A stretch of 33,316 nucleotides of DNA, taken from a virus. Numbering within the stretch: the first letter of the stretch is position 1; each line of letters starts with the position of its first letter. The stretch spans positions 1 to 33,316 of the IMG/VR virus record IMGVR_UViG_3300036398_000528; one strand, given 5' to 3'. This document shows positions 6,151 through 11,757 of this stretch, piece after piece. Both the position numbers and the translations under genes were made by a program. Below the pieces are notes generated by a model. It saw only the letters and a list, made by a program, of their open reading frames with translations. It ran no database searches and had not been told where the DNA came from.

Positions 6151-6380
6151 GACATAAAGCCTTCAACTGGAACGGCAGGAAGACGCTTAAAATCTCCGCA
6201 CCAATCTTCAGGATCGACCTTAGGCCAAACGGCACGCCCTGTTTCAAAATCTCTATATGGAGAACGTTTTCTACACACCCAGTCGTAAAAACGACAGTTT
6301 ACGCAAATCCTTTCGATCTGCGTATCAATAGAAACACCTTGTTTTATAGGCGTGGAAATAGTAAGTGTTTTACGTTTCAT
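6147..6380 (-). CDS. Cysteine-containing small hypothetical protein
   Basis: A 77-residue protein opening MKRKTLTISTPIKQG, with cysteines in CVNCRFYDWVC and a later DWCGDFKRLP, a plausible single metal-binding site. Small phage proteins with this FYD...W..CGDF pattern are common in early regions but uncharacterised. It is the first gene after its own promoter and long leader hairpin. ATG at 6380 behind GAAGGAGG, a strong ribosome site. Confidence 0.68.
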   Translation of the reverse strand: MKRKTLTISTPIKQGVSIDTQIERICVNCRFYDWVCRKRSPYRDFETGRAVWPKVDPEDWCGDFKRLPAVPVEGFMS

Positions 6381-6470
6381 GCGAACCTCCTTCGCGTGTG
6401 GGGCTGGATCGAGCGTTCTTCACTTCGCTCTCCAGCCCCTTCTTATAACTCAAAACAAGCATTTGTAAAA
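6381..6470 (-). promoter_or_regulatory. Promoter P4 with a long leader hairpin
   Basis: Reading leftwards: -35 TTTTAC/TTTACA (6464-6470), 16-17 nt, -10 TATAAG (6442-6447). The leader folds into a long stem: GGGGCTGG (6400-6407) with CCAGCCCC (6432-6439), and inner GAGCG (6411-6415) with CGCTC (6426-6430). The -35 region carries TAAAAGCGTTTTT in reverse orientation, also present at 7145-7160. It drives the replication genes. Confidence 0.72.
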
Positions 6471-6487
6471 GCGTTTTTGTGGCAGCG

Positions 6488-6574
6488 TTGACCGATGCCC
6501 TGTTTTAGCGTATCTGGCGCGGATTGGTTCCTCCTTACCAAACACACTGGGTGGCTTCGGTCACCCATTTTTTT
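6488..6574 (+). ncRNA. Candidate small RNA with an anti-Shine-Dalgarno loop
   Basis: On the plus strand, opposite to the surrounding genes: -35 TTGACC (6488-6493), 17-nt spacer, -10 TATCTG (6511-6516), then hairpin TTGGT-TCCTCCTT-ACCAA (6524-6541) whose loop contains CCUCCUU, the anti-Shine-Dalgarno sequence. An intrinsic terminator follows: stem GGGTGGC/GTCACCC closed by a TTCG loop (6549-6566), then seven Ts (6568-6574). The predicted transcript is about 50 nt. The minus strand has AAGGAGG here but no start codon at the right distance. Expression is unproven. Confidence 0.45.
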
Positions 6575-6917
6575 ATTTGGTTTCCCGCAATGTGTGATCG
6601 GGGAACAGCGCGATAAAGACAGCGCGGCGTAAAGGCCAATCCCTGACAATTACGCCCTTCACATCTTCTGTGATTTTGATACCGCATTCGGTATATTCAA
6701 AATCCGATTTATAGCCAACGCGCCTACCATTAGCGTGCTTTAGCTGGCGACCATTGATAACGAACCAGTATTGCGGATGCACTTTCAATTCGCTGATCGC
6801 ACCAGCCGCTTGCAATGCGTGCAGTTCGTTGCACCTGATAGCCTCCCGCTTGCTGTCATGTGTATGCCCAGCGTTGCAGTTTGCTTTAACGGCTCGGTAT
6901 TTGCCGAAGCGCCTCAC
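6573..6917 (-). CDS. DUF1064 family (nuclease-like) protein
   Basis: A 114-residue protein matching DUF1064, a phage family with a PD-(D/E)XK-like fold sometimes described as Holliday-junction-resolvase-like. It begins RRFGKYRAVKANC, has a DSKREAIRCNELHALQAAG helix, the hydrophobic LKVHPQYWFVI strand, and the conserved core SDFEY...TEDVKG with acidic and lysine residues in the expected E-x-K arrangement. It starts with GTG overlapping the upstream HTH stop (GTGA). Nuclease activity is inferred from the fold only. Confidence 0.8.
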   Translation of the reverse strand: MRRFGKYRAVKANCNAGHTHDSKREAIRCNELHALQAAGAISELKVHPQYWFVINGRQLKHANGRRVGYKSDFEYTECGIKITEDVKGVIVRDWPLRRAVFIALFPDHTLRETK

Positions 6918-7120
6918 CAGTCAACCTTTTGAGATACTAGGCGATCCAGTGCGTCATTGGCTGCAAGCCATGCGCCTAGCTGCGGTTCAGTGCGTCCGCT
7001 TTTCCAGTTCGATAGCGTGACACGGGTGATGCCAGCCTCAATCGCTATCTTGCAAGCCCTGATTTTATGCGTCTTTGCGTAGCTGAAAAAGTTCGCAATT
7101 TCATTCTCTACCTGGGTCAT
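6914..7120 (-). CDS. Cro-like helix-turn-helix regulator
   Basis: A 68-residue protein: ACKIAIEAGITRVTLSNWKSG is a Cro/C1-type helix-turn-helix, followed by a short helical dimerisation tail. It sits beside the divergent promoter region, the classic place of a phage repressor or Cro protein, and is the best candidate to bind the motif repeated at the -35 boxes of the early promoters (inference). The ATG at 7120 is preferred to the TTG at 7126. Leader length is short. Confidence 0.8.
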   Translation of the reverse strand: MTQVENEIANFFSYAKTHKIRACKIAIEAGITRVTLSNWKSGRTEPQLGAWLAANDALDRLVSQKVDW

Positions 7121-7211
7121 ATTCAACTTTCTTTTGGTTGTTTGTAAAAAACGCTTTTAATCTTCTGCAAATTAGTTACAAGGGCTTTGGCAAATAAAAG
7201 GAGATACCACA
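7121..7211. promoter_or_regulatory. Divergent promoter/operator region
   Basis: Rightward: -35 TTTTAA (7155-7160), 16 nt, -10 TACAAG (7177-7182), then AAAAGGAG before the ERF ATG at 7212. Leftward: TTGTAA-16-TAAAAG or TTTACA-17-TGAATA can be read. The segment with TAAAAGCGTTTTT on the minus strand overlaps both -35 areas and resembles the element at promoters P1-P4, so it is a likely operator. Confidence 0.6.
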
Positions 7212-7772
7212 ATGCCAGTGCATAAAAAACTTAACGAAGCGCGGATTGCCTTCCACGCATTACCGCTCAAAAAGTCAGGCCACAACACGTTTGCTGGTTA
7301 CAAATACTTCGAGCTTTCCGACTTTGTGATTCCAGCCCTTCGCATATTTAACGATGTCGGATTGTGCGCGGTTATTAGCTTTTCCGAAACGACAGCATCT
7401 ATGCATATCGTCGATGTTGAAGATGGCTCGATGGTTATCATCCACAGCCCAATGGGATCAGCCAATCTTAAAGGCTGTCACGAAATTCAGAACATTGGCG
7501 CTTGCGAGACATATTCCACCCGCTATCTCTGGACAGCAGCCCTTTGCATTGTCGAGCATGATGCTTTGGATGCTACCACAGGCAAGAGTGAACCAGCACC
7601 ACGCGAAAAGTTTATTAGCGACGAACAGTTTGAGGTATTAGTGGATCTGGTTCACATTACAAAAACAGACATGGCTTTGCTCTGCAAGCATTACAAAATC
7701 AGCGCACTCAAGGAATTGCAGGAAAGCCGCTTCGATGCGGTTAAGGCTGCATTAGAAAAGAAGCTGGCATGA
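7212..7772 (+). CDS. ERF-family single-strand annealing protein
   Basis: A 186-residue ERF-superfamily recombinase, which pairs complementary single strands in phage recombination. The N-terminal KLNEARIAFHALPLKKSG is followed by FAGYKYFELSDFVIPALR, matching the family's K-x-x-F-x-Y-x-x-x-x-D opening, and IGACETYSTRYLWTAAL matches the later conserved block. The C-terminal 60 residues form a helical tail (DEQFEVLVDLV...). It is first in the rightward operon with AGGAG upstream and overlaps its exonuclease partner (ATGA). Confidence 0.85.
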   Translation: MPVHKKLNEARIAFHALPLKKSGHNTFAGYKYFELSDFVIPALRIFNDVGLCAVISFSETTASMHIVDVEDGSMVIIHSPMGSANLKGCHEIQNIGACETYSTRYLWTAALCIVEHDALDATTGKSEPAPREKFISDEQFEVLVDLVHITKTDMALLCKHYKISALKELQESRFDAVKAALEKKLA

Positions 7773-8395
7773 CAGACGCAGCTATTATCCAACGCAGCCC
7801 TGAATGGTATGCGGCACGTTGTGGGAGCCTTGGCGCTTCCCAACTGGCAGACGCCCTAGCCAAGACCAAATCTGGCTGGGGAGCGTCACGCGCCAACCTT
7901 CGCGCCAAGCTTGTAGTCGAAAGGCTCACAGGCCAGCAGGAGGAGGGATTCTCCAGTGCGGCTATGGTCTGGGGAGTAGAAAAAGAAGAAGAAGCCAGAA
8001 TCGCCTATAGCTTCATGACAGGCCATGAAGTGACTGAGGTGGGCCTATATAAGCATCCAACCATTATCGGCACTCACGCCAGCCCTGACGGGCTTGTGGG
8101 CGACGATGGATGCATTGAGATTAAGTGCCCTAATTCTGCCACGCATATTGAAACGCTGAAAAGCAATCAGGTTGCCCATAAGTATTTGCTTCAGATGCAA
8201 TGGCAGATGGCTTGCGCTGATAGGCAATGGTGCGACTTCGTGAGCTTCGATCCGCGAATGCCAGATCATCTAATGCTTTACATTCAGCGGGTGCAGCGCG
8301 ACAACGATATGTTAGCGATTTTGGAAACAGAGGTCGCTGCATTTCTTGCAGAAGTTGACGAAGACGTAAAAGCGTTGTCAAAATTAGGAGAATGA
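7769..8395 (+). CDS. YqaJ/lambda-exo-type alkaline exonuclease
   Basis: A 208-residue 5'-3' exonuclease of the YqaJ viral recombinase family. Early motif RSPEWYAARCGSLGASQLAD gives the substrate arginine region; GVEKEEEAR near 69-77 and SPDGLV (Asp107) with EIKCP (Glu117, Lys119) make up the PD-(D/E)XK active site; a KYLLQMQWQM helix follows. With the ERF protein it forms a two-component exonuclease/annealase system for end resection and strand annealing. Overlap with the ERF gene indicates coupled synthesis. Confidence 0.9.
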   Translation: MTDAAIIQRSPEWYAARCGSLGASQLADALAKTKSGWGASRANLRAKLVVERLTGQQEEGFSSAAMVWGVEKEEEARIAYSFMTGHEVTEVGLYKHPTIIGTHASPDGLVGDDGCIEIKCPNSATHIETLKSNQVAHKYLLQMQWQMACADRQWCDFVSFDPRMPDHLMLYIQRVQRDNDMLAILETEVAAFLAEVDEDVKALSKLGE

Positions 8396-8398
8396 CCA

Positions 8399-8662
8399 AT
8401 GTTTAAAATTGAATCAGATGTGCCAATCGTTCGTGACAAAAGCCTTGCTAAAAGGCACAGCGATAGGCCAGATTTTCCTTTTGAGAATATGAAAACTGGA
8501 GATAGCTTCGCGGTATGGCCTGACGATGTTGGAAGCCCAACTCTTATTCAGTGCCAAAACTTAGTGACTAGCGCCGCCTGTGGTTATCGCGCCAAACATA
8601 ATCCAGACTTTCAATATACCAGCCGCCAAATGAATGGCTATGTCAGGATTTGGAAAATCTAA
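8399..8662 (+). CDS. Small hypothetical protein (paralogue of the gene at 10876)
   Basis: An 87-residue protein of a loosely defined phage family with the pattern 'aromatic/Pro...M-x-x-G-D-S-F', then S-A...Y, then an aromatic/basic C-terminal strand (YTSRQMNGYVRIWKI). The arrangement suggests a small beta-rich, possibly nucleic-acid-binding fold; function unknown. AGGAG precedes the ATG. The 61-residue protein at 10876-11061 shows the same pattern in shortened form. Confidence 0.65.
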   Translation: MFKIESDVPIVRDKSLAKRHSDRPDFPFENMKTGDSFAVWPDDVGSPTLIQCQNLVTSAACGYRAKHNPDFQYTSRQMNGYVRIWKI

Positions 8663-8994
8663 TGTTGCCTAGTCGCATTGCCAAGAAGCCAAAGCGTTCA
8701 TCGCGCTGGCGATCGCAAGGCCACCTAAACTTTATTCGATCGTTCCATTGCAGCATCAATGGTTGCCAGGATATGCCAATCGAATGCGCTCATGTAAGAC
8801 TTGGCAGCGGTGCAGGGATGGGGCAGAAGCCAGACGATTGGCGAGTAGTTCCATTATGCCGTCAACATCATAATGAGCAGCATACAGTCGGGGAGCAGAC
8901 GTTTTGGAAAGGCATCGATGTAGAAGCTTTGATTGAAGCATTCTGCAAAGCCAGCCCAAAGGCGCGTGAGATTAAAGAGGCTCAAGGCCAATGA
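8662..8994 (+). CDS. HNH/DUF968-like zinc nuclease protein
   Basis: A 110-residue protein with a compact Cys/His cluster: CSINGCQ, then IECAHVRLGSGAGMGQKP, then VVPLCRQHHNEQH, followed by TFWKG. This order (C-x4-C, E-x-A-H, C-x-x-H-H) matches DUF968/Ref-like HNH nucleases of phage recombination operons. The ATG overlaps the upstream stop (TAATG); the TTG at 8650 is unlikely. Located between the exonuclease and NinB, it probably processes recombination intermediates. Confidence 0.78.
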   Translation: MLPSRIAKKPKRSSRWRSQGHLNFIRSFHCSINGCQDMPIECAHVRLGSGAGMGQKPDDWRVVPLCRQHHNEQHTVGEQTFWKGIDVEALIEAFCKASPKAREIKEAQGQ

Positions 8995-9371
8995 CGCAAA
9001 CAGTTTGGCTTCGCGGTGAATATCAAAGGCGATTGGCTCACCAGCTTATCGACAAGGCTCCACAGGATGCAGTTGTTAAGATCAGCCAAGCCAAACGCTC
9101 AGATGACCAGAATGCAAAGATGTGGGCCATGCTGTCAGACATTAGTCGAGCAGCGCCAGAGGAAAGGCGGCACATACCAGAAGTTTGGAAATGTATTTTC
9201 ATGGCAGCATTGGGGCATGAAGTGATGTTCACAATTGGCCTTAACGATCAGCCGTTTCCAATAGGATTCAAAACATCAAAATTAACCAAGCCTCAGATGT
9301 CAGATTTGATTGAGTTTATCTATGCGTATGGGGCGCAACATAACGTGAAATGGAGTGAAAATTATGAGTGA
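8991..9371 (+). CDS. ninB: NinB (Orf) family recombination protein
   Basis: A 126-residue protein of the NinB/Orf family, which in lambda binds single-stranded DNA and SSB and replaces RecFOR functions. The conserved core KRSDDQNAKMWAMLSDIS is clear, followed by VWKCIFMAALGHE and a terminal IEFIYAYGAQHNVKW helix. ATG overlaps the upstream stop as ATGA. Position beside SSB, annealase and exonuclease agrees with the role. Confidence 0.85.
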   Translation: MTQTVWLRGEYQRRLAHQLIDKAPQDAVVKISQAKRSDDQNAKMWAMLSDISRAAPEERRHIPEVWKCIFMAALGHEVMFTIGLNDQPFPIGFKTSKLTKPQMSDLIEFIYAYGAQHNVKWSENYE

Positions 9372-9597
9372 ACCACATAGCGAACAGCTACGCCTTTTGA
9401 TTGAGCGCATCGAGCGCATGAACGAAGAAAAGAAAGGTGTTCAAGAGGACATCCGCGATGTCTACAACGAAGCCAAGGCGCACGGATATGACACCAAAAT
9501 CATTCGTGCAGTAATCCGCCTTCGTGCAATGGAATCAGATGAGCGCCAAGAATATCAAGCGGTGCTCGACACATATATGACAGCCCTTGGTCTTTGA
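9364..9597 (+). CDS. GapR/DUF2312-like DNA-binding protein
   Basis: A 77-residue protein covering the whole DUF2312 (GapR) family length: EQLRLLIERIERMNEEKKG, then IRDVYNEAKAHGYDTKIIR and RLRAMESDERQE. In Caulobacter GapR clamps overtwisted, AT-rich DNA ahead of forks and aids topoisomerases. A phage copy may support replication of phage DNA or mimic the host nucleoid protein. The ATG at 9364 follows GGAG at a good distance and overlaps NinB's end. This gene is the main evidence for an alphaproteobacterial host. Confidence 0.87.
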   Translation: MSEPHSEQLRLLIERIERMNEEKKGVQEDIRDVYNEAKAHGYDTKIIRAVIRLRAMESDERQEYQAVLDTYMTALGL

Positions 9598-9608
9598 AAG
9601 GAACCATC

Positions 9609-9983
9609 ATGCAAAATATCACAATATCAGGAAACGTAGGCAAAGATGCAGAGTTGCGCGACACCCGCGATAGCAAGGTTCTGGGCTTTAGCGTAGGTGT
9701 TAAAAATGGCTATGGTGGAGGGGCCACAACTGTTTGGTATCGGTGCAGTTTATGGGGCAAGGCAGCAGAAGCATTTGCTGGCAGTCTCAAGAAAGGCACT
9801 AAGGTGTTTGTCTCTGGCGAACTGACGCATGACGAATACGAAGGCAAGCCGCAATTCAATGTGCGGGTTGGCAGCATTGATACAGCTCCGCGATCAGAAG
9901 CTTGCAGCAACGCAATTCAATCTAATCCATCAAGCCAGCATACTACGTTTGATGATGACTTAGACGATTCTGTTCCTTTTTAG
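9609..9983 (+). CDS. ssb: Single-stranded DNA-binding protein
   Basis: A 124-residue SSB with one OB fold: NITISGNVGKDAEL, then VGVKNGYGG, then WYRCSLWGKAAE and KGTKVFVSGELTHDEYEGKP, then a short linker and the acidic tip DDDLDDSVPF. The tip resembles the bacterial SSB partner-binding tail ending in DxxPF and may recruit host repair proteins. The start at 9609 is set by AAAGGA; the frame to 9594 uses TTG. It coats single strands made during phage replication and recombination. Confidence 0.93.
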   Translation: MQNITISGNVGKDAELRDTRDSKVLGFSVGVKNGYGGGATTVWYRCSLWGKAAEAFAGSLKKGTKVFVSGELTHDEYEGKPQFNVRVGSIDTAPRSEACSNAIQSNPSSQHTTFDDDLDDSVPF

Positions 9984-9992
9984 GTGATAGCA

Positions 9993-10223
9993 ATGCAGAC
10001 TAAATCGCGGCCAGAATTGCCAACGCGCTCCAGGAATATTCCGCCACCATCTGAATATCTGGAACACCGCTATAGGCAAAACAACCAAGCGATTGCGGAG
10101 GGATCGGCAGCATTGTTGAAAGCGCAGTTAAAGGCTGGGCATCATACGCTGACACAGGAAAGCTTGAAGGCAGTTGTCAGAAAATACAAATGGCAGCTCT
10201 GCTTACAACCTACGTTATCCTAA
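9993..10223 (+). CDS. Hypothetical basic protein
   Basis: A 76-residue basic protein with a Pro-rich N-terminal part (TRSRNIPPPSEYLEHRYRQN) and an Ala/Lys helical middle. No family recognised. The ATG at 9993 follows AGG with 8-nt spacing; the GTG at 9984 is an alternative. It is the last gene before the terminator at 10230-10265, so it closes the recombination operon. Confidence 0.6.
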   Translation: MQTKSRPELPTRSRNIPPPSEYLEHRYRQNNQAIAEGSAALLKAQLKAGHHTLTQESLKAVVRKYKWQLCLQPTLS

Positions 10224-10229
10224 GCTAGG

Positions 10230-10265
10230 TGGCGGGTGGCAATACGCTTCCCGCCATTATTTTTG
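10230..10265 (+). terminator. Rho-independent terminator of the recombination operon
   Basis: Stem TGGCGGG (10230-10236) pairs with CCCGCCA (10250-10256) across a 13-nt loop and is followed by TTATTTTTG. It stands between the last recombination-operon gene and promoter P3. Confidence 0.85.
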
Positions 10266-10360
10266 CATAATATGAAAAAAGTGCTTTACACATAAAAAAG
10301 CTCTTTTTATAAGAGGGCATCAGCAATAGGGGCAACGCCCCGCCATTAAGGAATAGCAGT
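10257..10360 (+). promoter_or_regulatory. Promoter cassette P3 with leader hairpin
   Basis: The terminator T-tract is followed by TTTTGCAT, the 18-nt block shared with P1 and P2, -35 TTTACA (10285-10290), 17 nt, -10 TATAAG (10308-10313), AGGGCATCAGCAA, hairpin GGGGC-AAC-GCCCC (10329-10341), CGCCATTAAGGA and the ATG at 10361. It is the plus-strand copy of the cassette. Confidence 0.87.
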
Positions 10361-10528
10361 ATGAGAAAAATCCTTACAGTTGAAGAGCGCATTGAATTTT
10401 ACAAGGGCGTAACTGAACTCATTATGGAGCGCATAAAAAATGAAGGGCTGCAACCTGACGTAGATGTTGATGATGATTACGATGGTGGCCGCTATGACTT
10501 TTACACGACACGGGGATTGACGAAATGA
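10361..10528 (+). CDS. Small acidic hypothetical protein
   Basis: A 55-residue protein opening MRKILTVEERIEFYKGVTEL, with an acidic middle (DVDVDDDYDGG) and a terminal TTRGLTK. Not recognised. It is the first gene of the transcript from cassette P3, with AAGGA upstream, and its stop overlaps the next ATG. Small acidic early proteins can be inhibitors of host DNA-binding enzymes, but nothing in the sequence proves that. Confidence 0.65.
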   Translation: MRKILTVEERIEFYKGVTELIMERIKNEGLQPDVDVDDDYDGGRYDFYTTRGLTK

Positions 10529-10620
10529 GCGCAACAACAAAAGCTAAGGTTTTTCTATTCACCATATGGCTGACAGCGTTAATCTATATGCTGCTAACAG
10601 AAAGGCCCGAATGGTCATGA
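10525..10620 (+). CDS. 31-residue single-span membrane micro-protein
   Basis: A very short frame: MSATTKAK, then a membrane segment VFLFTIWLTALIYMLLT, then ERPEWS. Both ends overlap neighbours as ATGA, supporting real translation through coupling despite the length. Function unknown; a membrane-acting host-modifying peptide is one possibility. Confidence 0.5.
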   Translation: MSATTKAKVFLFTIWLTALIYMLLTERPEWS

Positions 10621-10754
10621 TTAAGCCAGCACAAGCAGCCCCTATGGGTAAGAGCCACAGAGTATCATCGGACAGCGCATGGCCTTTGCGCGGTGCAGAT
10701 GGCAAGACCTTTGCCGAACGCCGCGCAGAACGTGAAAAGGAACAAGGCAAATGA
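10617..10754 (+). CDS. Small basic hypothetical protein
   Basis: A 45-residue hydrophilic protein opening MIKPAQAAPMGKSHR and ending in a charged helix (AERRAEREKEQGK). Start chosen because the ATG at 10617 overlaps the preceding stop (ATGA); the frame is open back to 10566. No family recognised. Confidence 0.52.
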   Translation: MIKPAQAAPMGKSHRVSSDSAWPLRGADGKTFAERRAEREKEQGK

Positions 10755-10879
10755 CCGCAGATAATTGGCTTTTCCTGTTGGTCATATCGGTCTGGATATT
10801 GACCGCATATCTCATTGCAACCGCGCCTGACATTACAGAGGAAGAGCGCAAAGAGATGGAAGAGGATTGGTGGTCATGA
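10751..10879 (+). CDS. 42-residue single-span membrane micro-protein
   Basis: N-terminal membrane helix (LFLLVISVWILTAYLIA, about residues 7-23) followed by an acidic tail DITEEERKEMEEDWWS. ATGA overlaps on both sides. Its design, hydrophobic anchor plus acidic tail, differs from the other micro-protein at 10525 only in tail length; both end Trp-Ser and each stop overlaps the next ATG in the sequence TGGTCATGA. Confidence 0.52.
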   Translation: MTADNWLFLLVISVWILTAYLIATAPDITEEERKEMEEDWWS

Positions 10880-11061
10880 GCCGTCCAATGATTTACCCTA
10901 TGGGGACGCTGGAAGTTGGCGAAGTCGCCACCATGCCAGCCGAGAATAAAGGCGATCCAAAGCGCACCAGCCGCAACGTGTCGCAATATGGCATCCGCAA
11001 CGGCAAGGCATTTAAGTGCCGCACTGTGGAAGGCGTAACATTCATAACTAGATTGGCATAA
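10876..11061 (+). CDS. Small hypothetical protein (paralogue of the gene at 8399)
   Basis: A 61-residue protein: MSRPMIYPMGTLEVGEVATM, then a short basic linker, then SQYGIRNGKAFKCRTVEG and a final hydrophobic strand. Pattern and order follow the 87-residue protein at 8399-8662, so the two are probably diverged copies. Such proteins recur in phages with unknown role. The ATG at 10876 overlaps the previous stop. Confidence 0.62.
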   Translation: MSRPMIYPMGTLEVGEVATMPAENKGDPKRTSRNVSQYGIRNGKAFKCRTVEGVTFITRLA

Positions 11062-11065
11062 GCAA

Positions 11066-11512
11066 ATGACAGAAGAACAAATCACACTGGCCGCACGGGA
11101 AATCTGTGCCGAGCAAGCGCAGAAGCAGGACAACGATGACGGGACGCGTTACCTAGTTGGTTATTACGATCACACAGTCTGGATGCGCCTCGTTGAGCAG
11201 GGCATCCGGCGTGGGCTTGAGGGGCAGGCAATGGTTAAGACCCAACACTGCCCCAACTGCGAAGCCACCGAGCAGAAGCTGCACGACTTCCGACAAGAGG
11301 TGAGCAACGCGGTGGTATGTTACTTCAGTGGAGTTGAGTTGGATACAAGACTGCACCGCTTCATCATCCACAAACCCCAGCCTGACCCGCTGGTGGAGGT
11401 GTTGGACGCACTGAAAGACGGACGCGCTGGCCCAACAACAGAAAGCTATGCTCACCACATCCGCGCCGCACTGGACGACCTTGGCTTTGAGATACGGGAG
11501 AAGGGGCAATGA
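11066..11512 (+). CDS. Hypothetical protein of distinctly higher GC
   Basis: A 148-residue protein with a CPNC pair near residue 62 followed by a predicted coiled helix (TEQKLHDFRQEVSNAV) and a later TTESYAHHIRAALDDLGF helix. No family recognised. Sampled lines give about 52-60% GC, clearly above the following gene (about a third GC in its first line) and the window in general, suggesting recent acquisition of this gene. ATG at 11066. Confidence 0.65.
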   Translation: MTEEQITLAAREICAEQAQKQDNDDGTRYLVGYYDHTVWMRLVEQGIRRGLEGQAMVKTQHCPNCEATEQKLHDFRQEVSNAVVCYFSGVELDTRLHRFIIHKPQPDPLVEVLDALKDGRAGPTTESYAHHIRAALDDLGFEIREKGQ

Positions 11513-11703
11513 CAGACGAATGGCGGGATATTAATATCGATCAATTATATGGGCTTTATAATGCTTGCATTGATATGCTTGGCTATTTGGGCGACAATTC
11601 ATGTAGCGATCCAGAATGTTGTGGTGGCCCATTGTATGAAAAAAAGGATTTTGAGAACGGGCAAGATACCTTGCGGACATTTGGTTTGCGCTTCGTTGAG
11701 TAA
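11509..11703 (+). CDS. Small cysteine-containing hypothetical protein
   Basis: A 64-residue acidic protein, opening MTDEWRDINIDQLYGLYNAC, with a CSDPECCGG cluster in the middle that could bind a metal. Not recognised. It is the last gene of the rightward operon, overlaps the previous stop (ATGA), and ends just before the convergent terminator. Confidence 0.6.
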   Translation: MTDEWRDINIDQLYGLYNACIDMLGYLGDNSCSDPECCGGPLYEKKDFENGQDTLRTFGLRFVE

Positions 11704-11757
11704 AATCCCGCCACCCGAAAGTGGCGGGGGTCACCGCCGCAGCGATGACGGGGAGGA
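11704..11757. terminator. Convergent terminator between the two operons
   Basis: A perfect 8-bp stem CCCGCCAC (11707-11714) / GTGGCGGG (11721-11728) with loop CCGAAA separates the ends of the rightward operon (11703) and the leftward late operon (11758). On the minus strand it is followed by ATTTTA, so it best serves the late transcript; it may hinder the rightward one too. Confidence 0.75.

Noticed and set aside
6443-6568. A 41-codon minus-strand frame starting at the ATG at 6568 and covering the small-RNA candidate
   Set aside because: There is no ribosome site before the ATG, it runs through promoter P4, and the composition does not look like protein coding. It remains the main alternative explanation for the AAGGAGG on this strand.
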